From the NCBI GenBank assembly GCA_045565285.1, contig JBJLFR010000034.1:1-64000 (forward strand): 64,000 nt of DNA. Reading direction: 5' to 3'. Numbering within the stretch: position 1 is the stretch's first letter; the number at the start of each line of letters is the position of its first letter. A program made the translations under genes and the position numbers. The notes under the pieces were generated by a model. It was not told the DNA's origin. It ran no database searches and saw only the letters and a list, made by a program, of their open reading frames with translations. The DNA is from CACIIZ01 sp045565285 (GTDB taxonomy: Bacteria > Pseudomonadota > Alphaproteobacteria > Rhodobacterales > Rhodobacteraceae). Of this stretch, positions 36,496-44,914 are shown piece after piece.

Positions 36496-37311
36496 ATGAA
36501 AAAAAATACTATTTCCTTATTTAATCTTGAAGATGGTCCTATCAGGACAACAACTAATGGTAAGATATTAATAATCACAATTGATAGACCAAAAGCTAAT
36601 GCTGTCGATCTTAAAACAAGTAGGATAATGGGCGATATTTTTAAATCCTTTAGAGATGATAATAAATTAAGAGTTGGAGTTCTAACTTCATCTGGAGAAA
36701 AGTTTTTTTGTCCTGGGTGGGATTTAAAAGCTGCATCGGAAGGCGATGCTGTTGACGGTGACTATGGTGTTGGTGGATTTGGTGGGCTGCAAGAGCTTCC
36801 AAATATGAATAAGCCAGTAATTGCAGCCGTTAATGGCATTTGTTGCGGTGGTGGATTAGAAATCGCTTTGTCTTGTGATATTATTTTAGCTGCTGAGACG
36901 GCTACATTTGCTCTTCCTGAAATTAATTCAGGTACAGTAGCAGATGCTGCATCCATCAAACTACCAAAACGTATTCCTTATCATATAGCTATGGAAATGT
37001 TAATGACTGGCCGTTGGATTAGTGCAGAAGAAGCAGCAAAATGGGGACTTATTAATCACATTATTCCTCAAAAAAAATTAATTCAAAATGCAATTAAAAT
37101 GGCCAAAGATATCGCCAGTGGACCTCCTTTAGTCATGTCTGCTATAAAAGAGGTTGTAAGAGAAGCTGAAGCAGCCAAGTTTCAAGAAGTTTTAAATAAA
37201 ATAACAAAAAGACAATTTTTAACTATTGATAAATTATACGGATCTGAAGATTTGTTGGAAGGTCAGAAAGCATTTGTAGAAAAAAGGAAACCTAATTGGA
37301 AAGGAAAGTAA
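36496..37311 (+). CDS. caiD: Crotonobetainyl-CoA hydratase (CaiD-like)
   Basis: 271 residues of the crotonase fold. ITIDRPKANAVDLKTS, KFFCPGWDLKAASEGDA, NKPVIAAVNGICCGGGLEIAL, ALPEINSGTVADAASIKLPK and the C-terminal AFVEKRKPNWKGK align closely with E. coli CaiD from memory. It hydrates crotonobetainyl-CoA to L-carnitinyl-CoA. It completes a synthetase, dehydrogenase, hydratase, carnitine dehydrogenase, BKACE set. CCTGAGG precedes the ATG. Confidence 0.88.
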   Translation: MKKNTISLFNLEDGPIRTTTNGKILIITIDRPKANAVDLKTSRIMGDIFKSFRDDNKLRVGVLTSSGEKFFCPGWDLKAASEGDAVDGDYGVGGFGGLQELPNMNKPVIAAVNGICCGGGLEIALSCDIILAAETATFALPEINSGTVADAASIKLPKRIPYHIAMEMLMTGRWISAEEAAKWGLINHIIPQKKLIQNAIKMAKDIASGPPLVMSAIKEVVREAEAAKFQEVLNKITKRQFLTIDKLYGSEDLLEGQKAFVEKRKPNWKGK

Positions 37312-37778
37312 ATAAAAGTAATTTTAATATTTTGATGGTTTGTCTTGGTAATATCTGTCGCTCTCCTATGGCTCAAGGGGCTCTAGAATTCATGGCAACC
37401 AAAAAATCTTTATCAATAATTGTGGACAGTGCAGGAACTGAAAATTGGCATTTGAATAAATCACCTGATCAAAGAGCTCAGAATATTGCAAAAACTAAAG
37501 GTTGGGAAATTCATTCTCAAAAAGCACGACAAATCCAATCCAATGATTTTAATAATTTTGATTTAATAATAGGAATGGATAAAAGTAATTTGTTTGATAT
37601 TGAAAAAATTAGACCAAAGCATTCCAAAACACCTGTTATACTTCTTCTAGATTTATCCAACTTGAAAGATAAAAACTTACCTGACCCTTATTATACAAAT
37701 GATTTTGAGACTGTTGCAATGCTAATTGAAAACGCTTGTACCAACTTATTAAATAAATATTTCAATAAAAAATTTTAG
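37296..37778 (+). CDS. Low-molecular-weight protein-tyrosine phosphatase
   Basis: 160 residues. The phosphate-binding loop CLGNICRSP (Cys16 nucleophile, Arg22) follows the C-X5-R rule, and LPDPYY carries the general-acid Asp. The TTG at 37296 is the best start, with AAAAGGAAA six bases upstream and a 16-base overlap with the hydratase gene; closer starts would cut into the beta strand before the loop. A phosphatase here is unexpected; related folds include arsenate reductase, but the DP motif favours LMW-PTP. Confidence 0.85.
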   Translation: MERKVNKSNFNILMVCLGNICRSPMAQGALEFMATKKSLSIIVDSAGTENWHLNKSPDQRAQNIAKTKGWEIHSQKARQIQSNDFNNFDLIIGMDKSNLFDIEKIRPKHSKTPVILLLDLSNLKDKNLPDPYYTNDFETVAMLIENACTNLLNKYFNKKF

Positions 37779-37787
37779 AGGTTTTTA

Positions 37788-38771
37788 ATGATAAAATGGG
37801 GAGTTCTTTCATCTGCTAATATTGCTATTGAACAAGTAATACCAGCAATTTTAGAATCAAAAAATTCAATTATTACTGGAATTGCCAGTAGAGACATACA
37901 AAAAGCAAAAAATATAGCAAGACGGTTTGGAATTCAGGAATTCTTTGGTTCTTATTCTGATTTATTAAATTTCCAAAAAATAGATGCTATATATATACCA
38001 CTACCAACTTCACAACATGTCGAGTGGTCTATAAAAAGCTTGAGAGCGAAAAAACACGTTTTATGTGAAAAACCAATAGCTTTAAACAGAAAAGATATAG
38101 ATAAAATAATCTTTGAAAGAAGGAAATCTAAGAAAATATTTTCTGAGGCCTTTATGGTTTATTACCATCCTCAGTGGAAAAAAGTAAAAGAATTAATTTT
38201 AAGTGGTAAAATTGGAGATTTGAGACATGTTCAGGGTTGTTTTACATATTTTAATATGGATCCAAAAAATATGAGAAACATACCTGAATTAGGTGGTGGA
38301 GTTCTTCCTGATATTGGGGTTTACCCAATAGTAACAACCAGAATGGTTACAGAACAAGAACCAATCAGTGTACGATCAAAAATTCACTATGATAAAAAAT
38401 TCAAAACCGATATTTATGCAAGTGTTGAGGCTAATTTTAAAAATTTTGATCTGAGCTTTTATGTAAGCACACAAATGTCTTTAAACCAAAAAATGGTATT
38501 TCATGGAAAAAAAGGTAAAATAGAAGTATTTTCTCCATTTAATTCAAGATTATATGGTGACGCTATAGTTTCACTTACTAAATCTGGTAATAATGAGAAA
38601 GTAAATTTTCGTTTTGGAGAAACTAATCAATATAGATTACAAATAGAGGCTTTTGCTAATGCAATAAAAAAAAATGATGCTACTGATTTATTCTCAATCA
38701 AAAATTCAAGAAGTAATCAAAAAGTAATTGATAAGATTTTTGTTTCACATAAAAGAAAAAAAAACTATTAA
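37788..38771 (+). CDS. Gfo/Idh/MocA family oxidoreductase (dihydrodiol / xylose dehydrogenase-like)
   Basis: 327 residues. IKWGVLSSANIAIEQVIPAI at the N-terminus, HVLCEKPIALNRKD and LGGGVLPDIGVYPIVTTRMV match the subgroup containing D-xylose 1-dehydrogenase and trans-dihydrodiol dehydrogenase. It follows the phosphatase by nine bases with GAGG upstream. It ends the rightward run. Its substrate, and any link to betaine catabolism, are unknown. Confidence 0.85.
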   Translation: MIKWGVLSSANIAIEQVIPAILESKNSIITGIASRDIQKAKNIARRFGIQEFFGSYSDLLNFQKIDAIYIPLPTSQHVEWSIKSLRAKKHVLCEKPIALNRKDIDKIIFERRKSKKIFSEAFMVYYHPQWKKVKELILSGKIGDLRHVQGCFTYFNMDPKNMRNIPELGGGVLPDIGVYPIVTTRMVTEQEPISVRSKIHYDKKFKTDIYASVEANFKNFDLSFYVSTQMSLNQKMVFHGKKGKIEVFSPFNSRLYGDAIVSLTKSGNNEKVNFRFGETNQYRLQIEAFANAIKKNDATDLFSIKNSRSNQKVIDKIFVSHKRKKNY

Positions 38772-38815
38772 AATTTAAAATAACAATAGAGTAATATATA
38801 AAATAAAATTTTTAA

Positions 38816-39784
38816 TTACTCAACAGAATTAGAAAAAATAAACCCTAAGAAGTTTAACAAAATTTGTGCAGCTAATATAGCTGTACTGTCAGTAGGATCA
38901 TAATCAGGAGCTACCTCAACTATATCTATGCCAACTATATGGTTCTGTAGTGTAATATTTTGAAGAAGTTCTAAAACTTCATAATATAAAAACCCACCAT
39001 GACTAGGTGTTCCTGTTCCTGGAGCAATTGATGGGCAAAAAGCATCTATGTCTATTGTTACGTAAAGACGTTCACCTTTTGGAATTCTATTTGCAACATT
39101 ATTCATACCAATTTTTCTTGCTTGTCTCACTGAAATAATATCACTTCCCATTTTTTTTGCTGTTTCATAGCCTTCTTTTGAAGTTGATGATACATTTCTA
39201 ATCCCAACTTGAGTTAAACCAGTTACATAGTCTTTTTCTGCGGCTCTTCTCATAGGATTACCATGCCCAAACCTTACTCCATGTCTTTCATCTACAAAAT
39301 CCAAATGCGCATCGATTTGAAGTATGTGAAAAGAATTTTCATCCTTAAATGCTTCAATACAGGGTATGTTTATAGAATGATCTCCTCCAATTATTACTGG
39401 TAAACTACCTGCATTAAGAGCAGTTTTAACAGCTGTACAAATATTTTTGTGGCTCTTGTTTGTATCAGTATGAATAATATCAGCATCTCCAAGATCCACT
39501 ATTTTCACGGTTTTATCCAAGTAAGTTTTTTTATCTTCATGATCATAAGCTCCAGCATGTCCAAATGAAAATAAGGTAGATGCCTCCCTTACAGCACGAG
39601 GTCCAAATCTTGCTCCAGGCCTAAATTGAGTGCCAAAATCAAAAGGTGCTCCAATAATAGCAACGTCAGCCTCAAAACTATCCCAATTTTTTATATATTC
39701 TCTTTTGGCAAATGTAGAAATTCCTACAAAGGGTAAATCTAACCTACCTTTATCATAATTATTAGAAATTTGATCACCGTTTAT
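38816..39784 (-). CDS. Ureohydrolase (agmatinase / guanidinobutyrase family) lacking a canonical start codon
   Basis: About 322 codons. The manganese-binding motifs are intact: GGDHSINIP, DAHLD and TIDIDAFCPSIAPGTGTP, with N-terminal DVAIIGAPFDFGTQFRPGARFGPRAVREAS that clearly belongs to the family. The frame stays open upstream to a TAA, yet contains no ATG, GTG or TTG that would include this N-terminus; the first such codon is a TTG at 39520, inside the domain. Candidate non-standard starts are ATA at 39784 (GGAAA five bases upstream) and ATT at 39769 (GGTGA upstream). It hydrolyses a guanidino compound to urea and an amine; 4-guanidinobutyrate fits the AruH/AruI-like genes nearby. Confidence 0.7.
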   Translation of the reverse strand: MNGDQISNNYDKGRLDLPFVGISTFAKREYIKNWDSFEADVAIIGAPFDFGTQFRPGARFGPRAVREASTLFSFGHAGAYDHEDKKTYLDKTVKIVDLGDADIIHTDTNKSHKNICTAVKTALNAGSLPVIIGGDHSINIPCIEAFKDENSFHILQIDAHLDFVDERHGVRFGHGNPMRRAAEKDYVTGLTQVGIRNVSSTSKEGYETAKKMGSDIISVRQARKIGMNNVANRIPKGERLYVTIDIDAFCPSIAPGTGTPSHGGFLYYEVLELLQNITLQNHIVGIDIVEVAPDYDPTDSTAILAAQILLNFLGFIFSNSVE

Positions 39785-39867
39785 ATTTAAATTTCCGTTT
39801 AAAGATTATTAAAATAATGTATATTTTATATGAATTTAAAATTTAATCTACTAATGATTATATACTA

Positions 39868-40734
39868 ATGATTGATGGCTATAAAAAAAATTTTATCGAA
39901 ACAGAAATTGGTAAAATCATTTTTTACTCTAGAGGTAGTGGACCTCCTGTACTTTTACTGCATGGCTATCCACAATATAGTTTAATGTGGGAGGAAACTG
40001 CTTTTATTTTGTCCGAAAAGTATACAACAATTATTCCTGATTTAAGAGGATATGGTGAATCCGCAAAACCAAAAGGATTACCAGATCACTCAAATTATTC
40101 AAAACGAGCAATGGCCAAAGATCTTATTAAAATAATGGATTTTTTAAGATATGATAATTTTTCAGTTGTAGGCCATGATAGAGGTGGAAGAGTAGCTCAT
40201 AGATTAAGTAGAGACTTTCCTAAAAGAGTGAATAAAATGACAGTTCTGGATATTTGTCCTACTTTAGATATGTATGAAGCCACTAATAAAGAATTTTCTT
40301 TTGGTTATTTCCATTGGTTTTTTTTAATACAAAATTATCCATTACCAGAAAAATTAATCCAAAATAATGCATCTTTATGGTTAAATAATTGTCTTAACAA
40401 GTGGTCAGGTGGATTTAACTTTGACAAAAAATTTAAATCATATTTGGAAAAATTTGATAACCCAGAAACCATTCATTCTACTTGTGAAGATTATAGAGCA
40501 AGCTCCAGTATTGATTTAATTCATGATAGGGAAGATCTTGAGAAAAAAATAGATATTCCTATTCAGGTCTTATGGGGTAAACATGGTTTGATAAATAAGT
40601 GCTTTAATCCAATTGAAATTTGGCAAAAATATTCGAAAAAAGTTGTTATAGGAGAATCTCTAAATTGCCACCATTTTATTCCAGAAGAAATACCGAAAAT
40701 TTTAAATAAAAAACTAATGCAATTTTTAAAATAG
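39868..40734 (+). CDS. Alpha/beta hydrolase, fluoroacetate (haloacetate) dehalogenase type
   Basis: 288 residues. The nucleophile elbow GHDRGGR gives Asp104, Arg105 and Arg108; Asp128 lies in VLDICPT, His149-Trp150 form the halide site, Tyr209 lies in EDYRA, and His268 is in NCHHFIPEE. These match the catalytic set of characterised fluoroacetate dehalogenases (Asp, two Arg, Asp, His-Trp, Tyr, His) with the same spacing through residue 150. The family hydrolyses C-F or C-Cl bonds of haloacetates; some relatives are epoxide hydrolases. It stands alone, divergent from the ureohydrolase. Confidence 0.8.
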   Translation: MIDGYKKNFIETEIGKIIFYSRGSGPPVLLLHGYPQYSLMWEETAFILSEKYTTIIPDLRGYGESAKPKGLPDHSNYSKRAMAKDLIKIMDFLRYDNFSVVGHDRGGRVAHRLSRDFPKRVNKMTVLDICPTLDMYEATNKEFSFGYFHWFFLIQNYPLPEKLIQNNASLWLNNCLNKWSGGFNFDKKFKSYLEKFDNPETIHSTCEDYRASSSIDLIHDREDLEKKIDIPIQVLWGKHGLINKCFNPIEIWQKYSKKVVIGESLNCHHFIPEEIPKILNKKLMQFLK

Positions 40735-40738
40735 AATA

Positions 40739-42373
40739 TTAATTTTTATTTCTTAGATTTCTTCTTAAGATTTTTCCAGTACTAGTAGTTGGTAGTTTTT
40801 TTACAACTTCAACTTCTCTAGGATACTCATGAGCAGATAATTTTTCACTAATAAAAGACTGTAATTCTAATTTTAAATTATCACTTTCTATATATCCTTT
40901 ATTTAATACTATAAATGCCTTTATAATTTGTGTTCTAAGTGAGTCTTCTATACCAATTACGGCAGCCATACTAACAGAAGGATGTTTCATTAAACAATCT
41001 TCAATTGGTCCAGGACCAATTCTATATCCTGATGATGTTATAACATCATCATCTCTTGCTATAAATCTTATCCAATTATCTTTTTCTATTATTCCTTTAT
41101 CACCTGTTATCATCCAATCGTTAATATATTTGTCTTTTGTTGCATTATTATTGTTCCAATATCTTAAAAACATTTGTGGTGAGCCTTTTTTTATAGCAAT
41201 TGCGCCCAATTCACCTTTTTTACACTGAATTCCATTTTGATTGACTATACTAACTATATTCCCAGGGACTGGTGGCCCTGCAATTCCAGGTCTTGGTTTC
41301 ATTATTTTAGAACAAGATGAAAGTACTAAATTACACTCGGTTTGGCCATAAATTTCATTAATATTGACTCCTAATACTTTTCTGCCCCAATCAAGAAGTT
41401 CTGTTCCTAAAGGTTCTCCACCACTAGCAACTGATTTTAAATATAATTTTTTTGATGTTTTTTTTGGTATTGCAGACCTTAGCATTTTTAAGGCAGTAGG
41501 TGGTAAAAAAGAACCTGTTACTTTAAAATCTGAGATTAATTGAATAGCTTTTAATGCATCAAATTTCTCAAACCTATAAGCTAAAACAGGTACTCCATGA
41601 TGTAGTGAACAAAACAATATATTCAATAAACCACCAATCCATGCCCAATCTGCTGGCGTCCACAAAAGGTTATAAGTTTCATTTTTATAGGTTGAAAATA
41701 AATCAAGAAAAAAATTAAATGCAGGCAAATGGCCTAGTAAAACGCGATGAGCATGTAAAACACCTTTAGGTGGACCTGTTGTTCCAGAGGTATAAAGAAG
41801 TAGCGCTGGGTCTTCTGAATTAGTTGGTTCTCCAATAAAATTACTTGATACATTAATTTCTGAAAAATTTATTGTAAGACTATTTAATTTATTAATACTA
41901 CCTTCAATAGTAAAAATAACTAATTCTTTTTGAATATCATTTCTCATACTTCTAAGTTTTTTTGCACCTCTCTCATCTGTAATAACAGTTTTAATTTGAG
42001 CATCAAAAATACGGTGTTCTAATGAAACTGGTCCAAACAATAAAAAAAGGGGGACTGATATACCACCTATCTTAAAAACTGAAATATGAGAAACTATACA
42101 TTCTAATGATTGAGGTAATAATATACCTACCCTATCAGATTTATTTAAACCAAATTTTTTTAAATAGTTTGCAACTTTATTTGAATAAATATTTAATTCT
42201 TCAAAATTAGTAGTATTAATTTTTCCTGAAGGTAACAAATCAATAATGGCTGGATTTTTAGGTGTTTTTTTTGACCATTTCTCACAAATATCGTGACCAA
42301 TATTATAATAATTTGGGATATCCCACTTAAATTTATTATATAACTCCTTATAATTTAATTTTCGATCCCACAT
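40739..42373 (-). CDS. AMP-forming acyl-CoA synthetase (acetate/medium-chain type)
   Basis: 544 residues. The ATP-binding LLYTSGTTGPPKGVLHAH, the adenylate motif EIYGQTECN, the hinge GYRIGPGPIED and the C-terminal catalytic Lys in KLPTTSTGKILRR are all present. It activates a short- or medium-chain acid to its CoA ester. It follows isovaleryl-CoA dehydrogenase and thiolase on the same strand, so it probably supplies a branched-chain or fatty acid to that route. The ATG lacks a clear ribosome site. Confidence 0.9.
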   Translation of the reverse strand: MWDRKLNYKELYNKFKWDIPNYYNIGHDICEKWSKKTPKNPAIIDLLPSGKINTTNFEELNIYSNKVANYLKKFGLNKSDRVGILLPQSLECIVSHISVFKIGGISVPLFLLFGPVSLEHRIFDAQIKTVITDERGAKKLRSMRNDIQKELVIFTIEGSINKLNSLTINFSEINVSSNFIGEPTNSEDPALLLYTSGTTGPPKGVLHAHRVLLGHLPAFNFFLDLFSTYKNETYNLLWTPADWAWIGGLLNILFCSLHHGVPVLAYRFEKFDALKAIQLISDFKVTGSFLPPTALKMLRSAIPKKTSKKLYLKSVASGGEPLGTELLDWGRKVLGVNINEIYGQTECNLVLSSCSKIMKPRPGIAGPPVPGNIVSIVNQNGIQCKKGELGAIAIKKGSPQMFLRYWNNNNATKDKYINDWMITGDKGIIEKDNWIRFIARDDDVITSSGYRIGPGPIEDCLMKHPSVSMAAVIGIEDSLRTQIIKAFIVLNKGYIESDNLKLELQSFISEKLSAHEYPREVEVVKKLPTTSTGKILRRNLRNKN

Positions 42374-42397
42374 ATTTTATATAAAAGTTTTCAAATA

Positions 42398-43561
42398 TTA
42401 TTTTGATTCTTCAAAAATTTCACGGCCAATTAAAATTCTTCTTATTTCAGAAGTACCAGCTCCTATTTCATAAAGCTTTGCATCTCTTAGAAGTCTTCCA
42501 GTTGGATAATCATTTGTATAACCGTTCCCACCAAGGCATTGAATAGCATCTAAGGCAATCTGTGTTGCTTTTTCTGCAGAATAAAGAATACATCCTGCAG
42601 AGTCTTTTCTTGTAATTTTACCCCTATCACATGCTTCAGCAACACGATATACATAAGATTTACATGCATTAAATGTAGTATACATATCTGCTAATTTGGC
42701 TTGCATCAGCTGAAAGTTTCCAATTGACTGTCCAAATTGTTTACGTTCATGTAAATATGGTACAACCGTATCAAGTGCAGAAGCCATAATACCTAGGGGT
42801 CCAGCAGCTAAAACAACTCTTTCATAATCTAAACCGGACATTAAAACCTCTACTCCTTTTCCTTCTTCCCCAAGAATGTTTTCAAAAGGTACCTCACAAT
42901 TTTCAAAAACTAATTCACAAGTATTTGACCCTCTCATTCCTAATTTATCCAATTTTTTTTCAGTACGAAAACCATTCATTTCCTTTTCAATAATAAAAGC
43001 AGTAATCCCTCTTGAGCCTAAATCTTGATCACTTTTTGCATAAACAATTAATGTTTCAGCGTCTGGACCATTAGTTATCCACATTTTATTTCCATTTAAA
43101 ATAAAACGATCATTCCTTTTCTGTGCATTTAATTTCATTGAAACAACATCAGAACCTGCACTTACCTCTGACATAGCAAGAGAACCAACTTTTTTCCCAG
43201 ATATTAAATCAGGCAAAAACTTCTCTTTTTGAAACTCATTTCCACATCGAAAAACCTGATTGACACAAAGATTAGAATGAGCGCCGTATGAAAGACCTAC
43301 AGATGCTGAGGCACGGCTTATTTCTTCTACAATTATACAGTGTGCTAAGTAACCTAACCCTGATCCCCCAAAATCTTCTGATACTGTTACTCCTAGTAGA
43401 CCTGCATTTCCCATTTTTTCCCAAAGTTTATTAGGAAATTCATTTTCCTGATCTATTTTGTGGGCGATACCTTTTATTTCTTTTGTAGCAAATTGATTCG
43501 CCAGATCTCTTAAAGCTATCAATTCGTCAGCAAGCCCAAAATCAAGTGATCCCATAAACAT
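42398..43561 (-). CDS. ivd: Isovaleryl-CoA dehydrogenase-like acyl-CoA dehydrogenase
   Basis: 387 residues. LAMSEVSAGSDVVSMKL, MWITNGPDAETLIVYAKS and CLGGNGYTNDYPTGRLLRD are characteristic. The catalytic Glu of this subgroup sits in the LDYERVVLAAGP helix and is present, while the usual C-terminal Glu position reads IGAGTSEIRR, as expected for isovaleryl-CoA dehydrogenase. It oxidises isovaleryl-CoA to 3-methylcrotonyl-CoA. No methylcrotonyl-CoA carboxylase is in the window, so leucine breakdown is not demonstrated here. An alternative start is the ATG at 43555. Confidence 0.88.
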   Translation of the reverse strand: MFMGSLDFGLADELIALRDLANQFATKEIKGIAHKIDQENEFPNKLWEKMGNAGLLGVTVSEDFGGSGLGYLAHCIIVEEISRASASVGLSYGAHSNLCVNQVFRCGNEFQKEKFLPDLISGKKVGSLAMSEVSAGSDVVSMKLNAQKRNDRFILNGNKMWITNGPDAETLIVYAKSDQDLGSRGITAFIIEKEMNGFRTEKKLDKLGMRGSNTCELVFENCEVPFENILGEEGKGVEVLMSGLDYERVVLAAGPLGIMASALDTVVPYLHERKQFGQSIGNFQLMQAKLADMYTTFNACKSYVYRVAEACDRGKITRKDSAGCILYSAEKATQIALDAIQCLGGNGYTNDYPTGRLLRDAKLYEIGAGTSEIRRILIGREIFEESK

Positions 43562-43608
43562 AATGAACTTAACCTTTCAATTTATAATATTAATATAGTT
43601 TTATAATT

Positions 43609-44790
43609 TTAATCGACTTCAATTGCTATAGCGAGCGCTTCACCACCACCTATGCATATAGCTGCAACTCCTTTTTTTAACTCTCTCTGCTTTAGAGCAT
43701 TGATTAAAGAAATTAATATCCTTGCTCCAGAAGCACCTATTGGATGACCAAGGGAACAAGCTCCTCCATTTACATTTATTTTTTCACGAGATATTTTTAA
43801 CTCTCTCATAAATGCCATTGGAACAACTGCAAATGCTTCATTTACTTCCCATAAATCAACTTCTTCAATTGACCAATTTATTAATTCTAATAACTTTTTA
43901 GCTGCTGGTATTGGAGCCGTTGTAAACCAACCTGGTTCATGTGCATGCCCAGTATATCCTTTAATTTTAGCTTTTGTTTTTAAATTTTTTTTATCTGCGT
44001 ATTTTTGAGAACATATTACTAATGCTGCAGCACCATCTGAAATTGAAGAAGAATTAGCTGCTGTTACAGTACCGTCATTCGAGAATGCAGGCCTCAAAGT
44101 TGGAATTTTTTCTGGGTTACTTCTTTTGGGTTGTTGATCTTCAGTAATTAAAATTTCTTCTTTATTCTTTTTTGTAACTTTAACAGGTGCAATTTCATCG
44201 GTAAAAAGTCCCATTTCCTGCGCATTTAAAGCATTTTCTAAGGATTTAATAGCATATTCGTCCTGCTGTATTCTCGTAAACTGATAGTTTCTTGCACAAT
44301 CCTCAGCAAACGATCCCATTAATCTACCTTCATCATATGCATCCTCTAATCCATCTAAAAACATGTGGTCATACATTTTAGTATGTCCAATTCTTGCTCC
44401 ATCTCTAAAGTTTTTTGAGAGATAAGGAGCATTAGTCATACTTTCCATACCACCTGTTACCAAAACATTATTTGTTTCAGCTTTAATTTGTTCAGATCCC
44501 ATTATTACGGTTTTTAGTCCAGAACCACACATTTTATTGATGGTAACTGCTGGAATATATTTAGATAACCCAGCATTAAAACTAGCTTGCCTTGCTGGAG
44601 CCTGGCCTATCCCTGCTTGTAAAACGCATCCCATTATTACTTCTTCAATTTCTTTAAAATTCACTCCTGCCTCTAAAATTGCTTTTTTTATAGCCTCTCC
44701 TCCTAATATAGGAGCAGTAATTTTAGAAAATTCACCCTGAAAACTTCCTAGTGGAGTTCTAGCATACCCACTTATTATTACATCGTTCAT
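43609..44790 (-). CDS. Acetyl-CoA acetyltransferase (thiolase)
   Basis: 393 residues. The acyl-accepting Cys lies in INKMCGSGLKTV, and the C-terminal catalytic residues in VNGGACSLGHPIGASGARI and AAICIGGGEALAIAIE. It condenses or cleaves acetoacetyl-CoA; it could receive acetoacetate-derived units from the BKACE step as well as beta-oxidation products. AAGGAAAAA precedes the ATG. It is divergent from a crotonase gene and probably cotranscribed with ivd and the acyl-CoA synthetase. Confidence 0.93.
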   Translation of the reverse strand: MNDVIISGYARTPLGSFQGEFSKITAPILGGEAIKKAILEAGVNFKEIEEVIMGCVLQAGIGQAPARQASFNAGLSKYIPAVTINKMCGSGLKTVIMGSEQIKAETNNVLVTGGMESMTNAPYLSKNFRDGARIGHTKMYDHMFLDGLEDAYDEGRLMGSFAEDCARNYQFTRIQQDEYAIKSLENALNAQEMGLFTDEIAPVKVTKKNKEEILITEDQQPKRSNPEKIPTLRPAFSNDGTVTAANSSSISDGAAALVICSQKYADKKNLKTKAKIKGYTGHAHEPGWFTTAPIPAAKKLLELINWSIEEVDLWEVNEAFAVVPMAFMRELKISREKINVNGGACSLGHPIGASGARILISLINALKQRELKKGVAAICIGGGEALAIAIEVD

Positions 44791-44914
44791 AATTTAGTTT
44801 TTCCTTATTATTAAATATAAATATTTTTCGCTTAATAATTTTAAAATAACCCTTTACGAATTTAGAAAATATGAACAATAATTATATCATTAATTATACA
44901 TATGGAAATATTAA

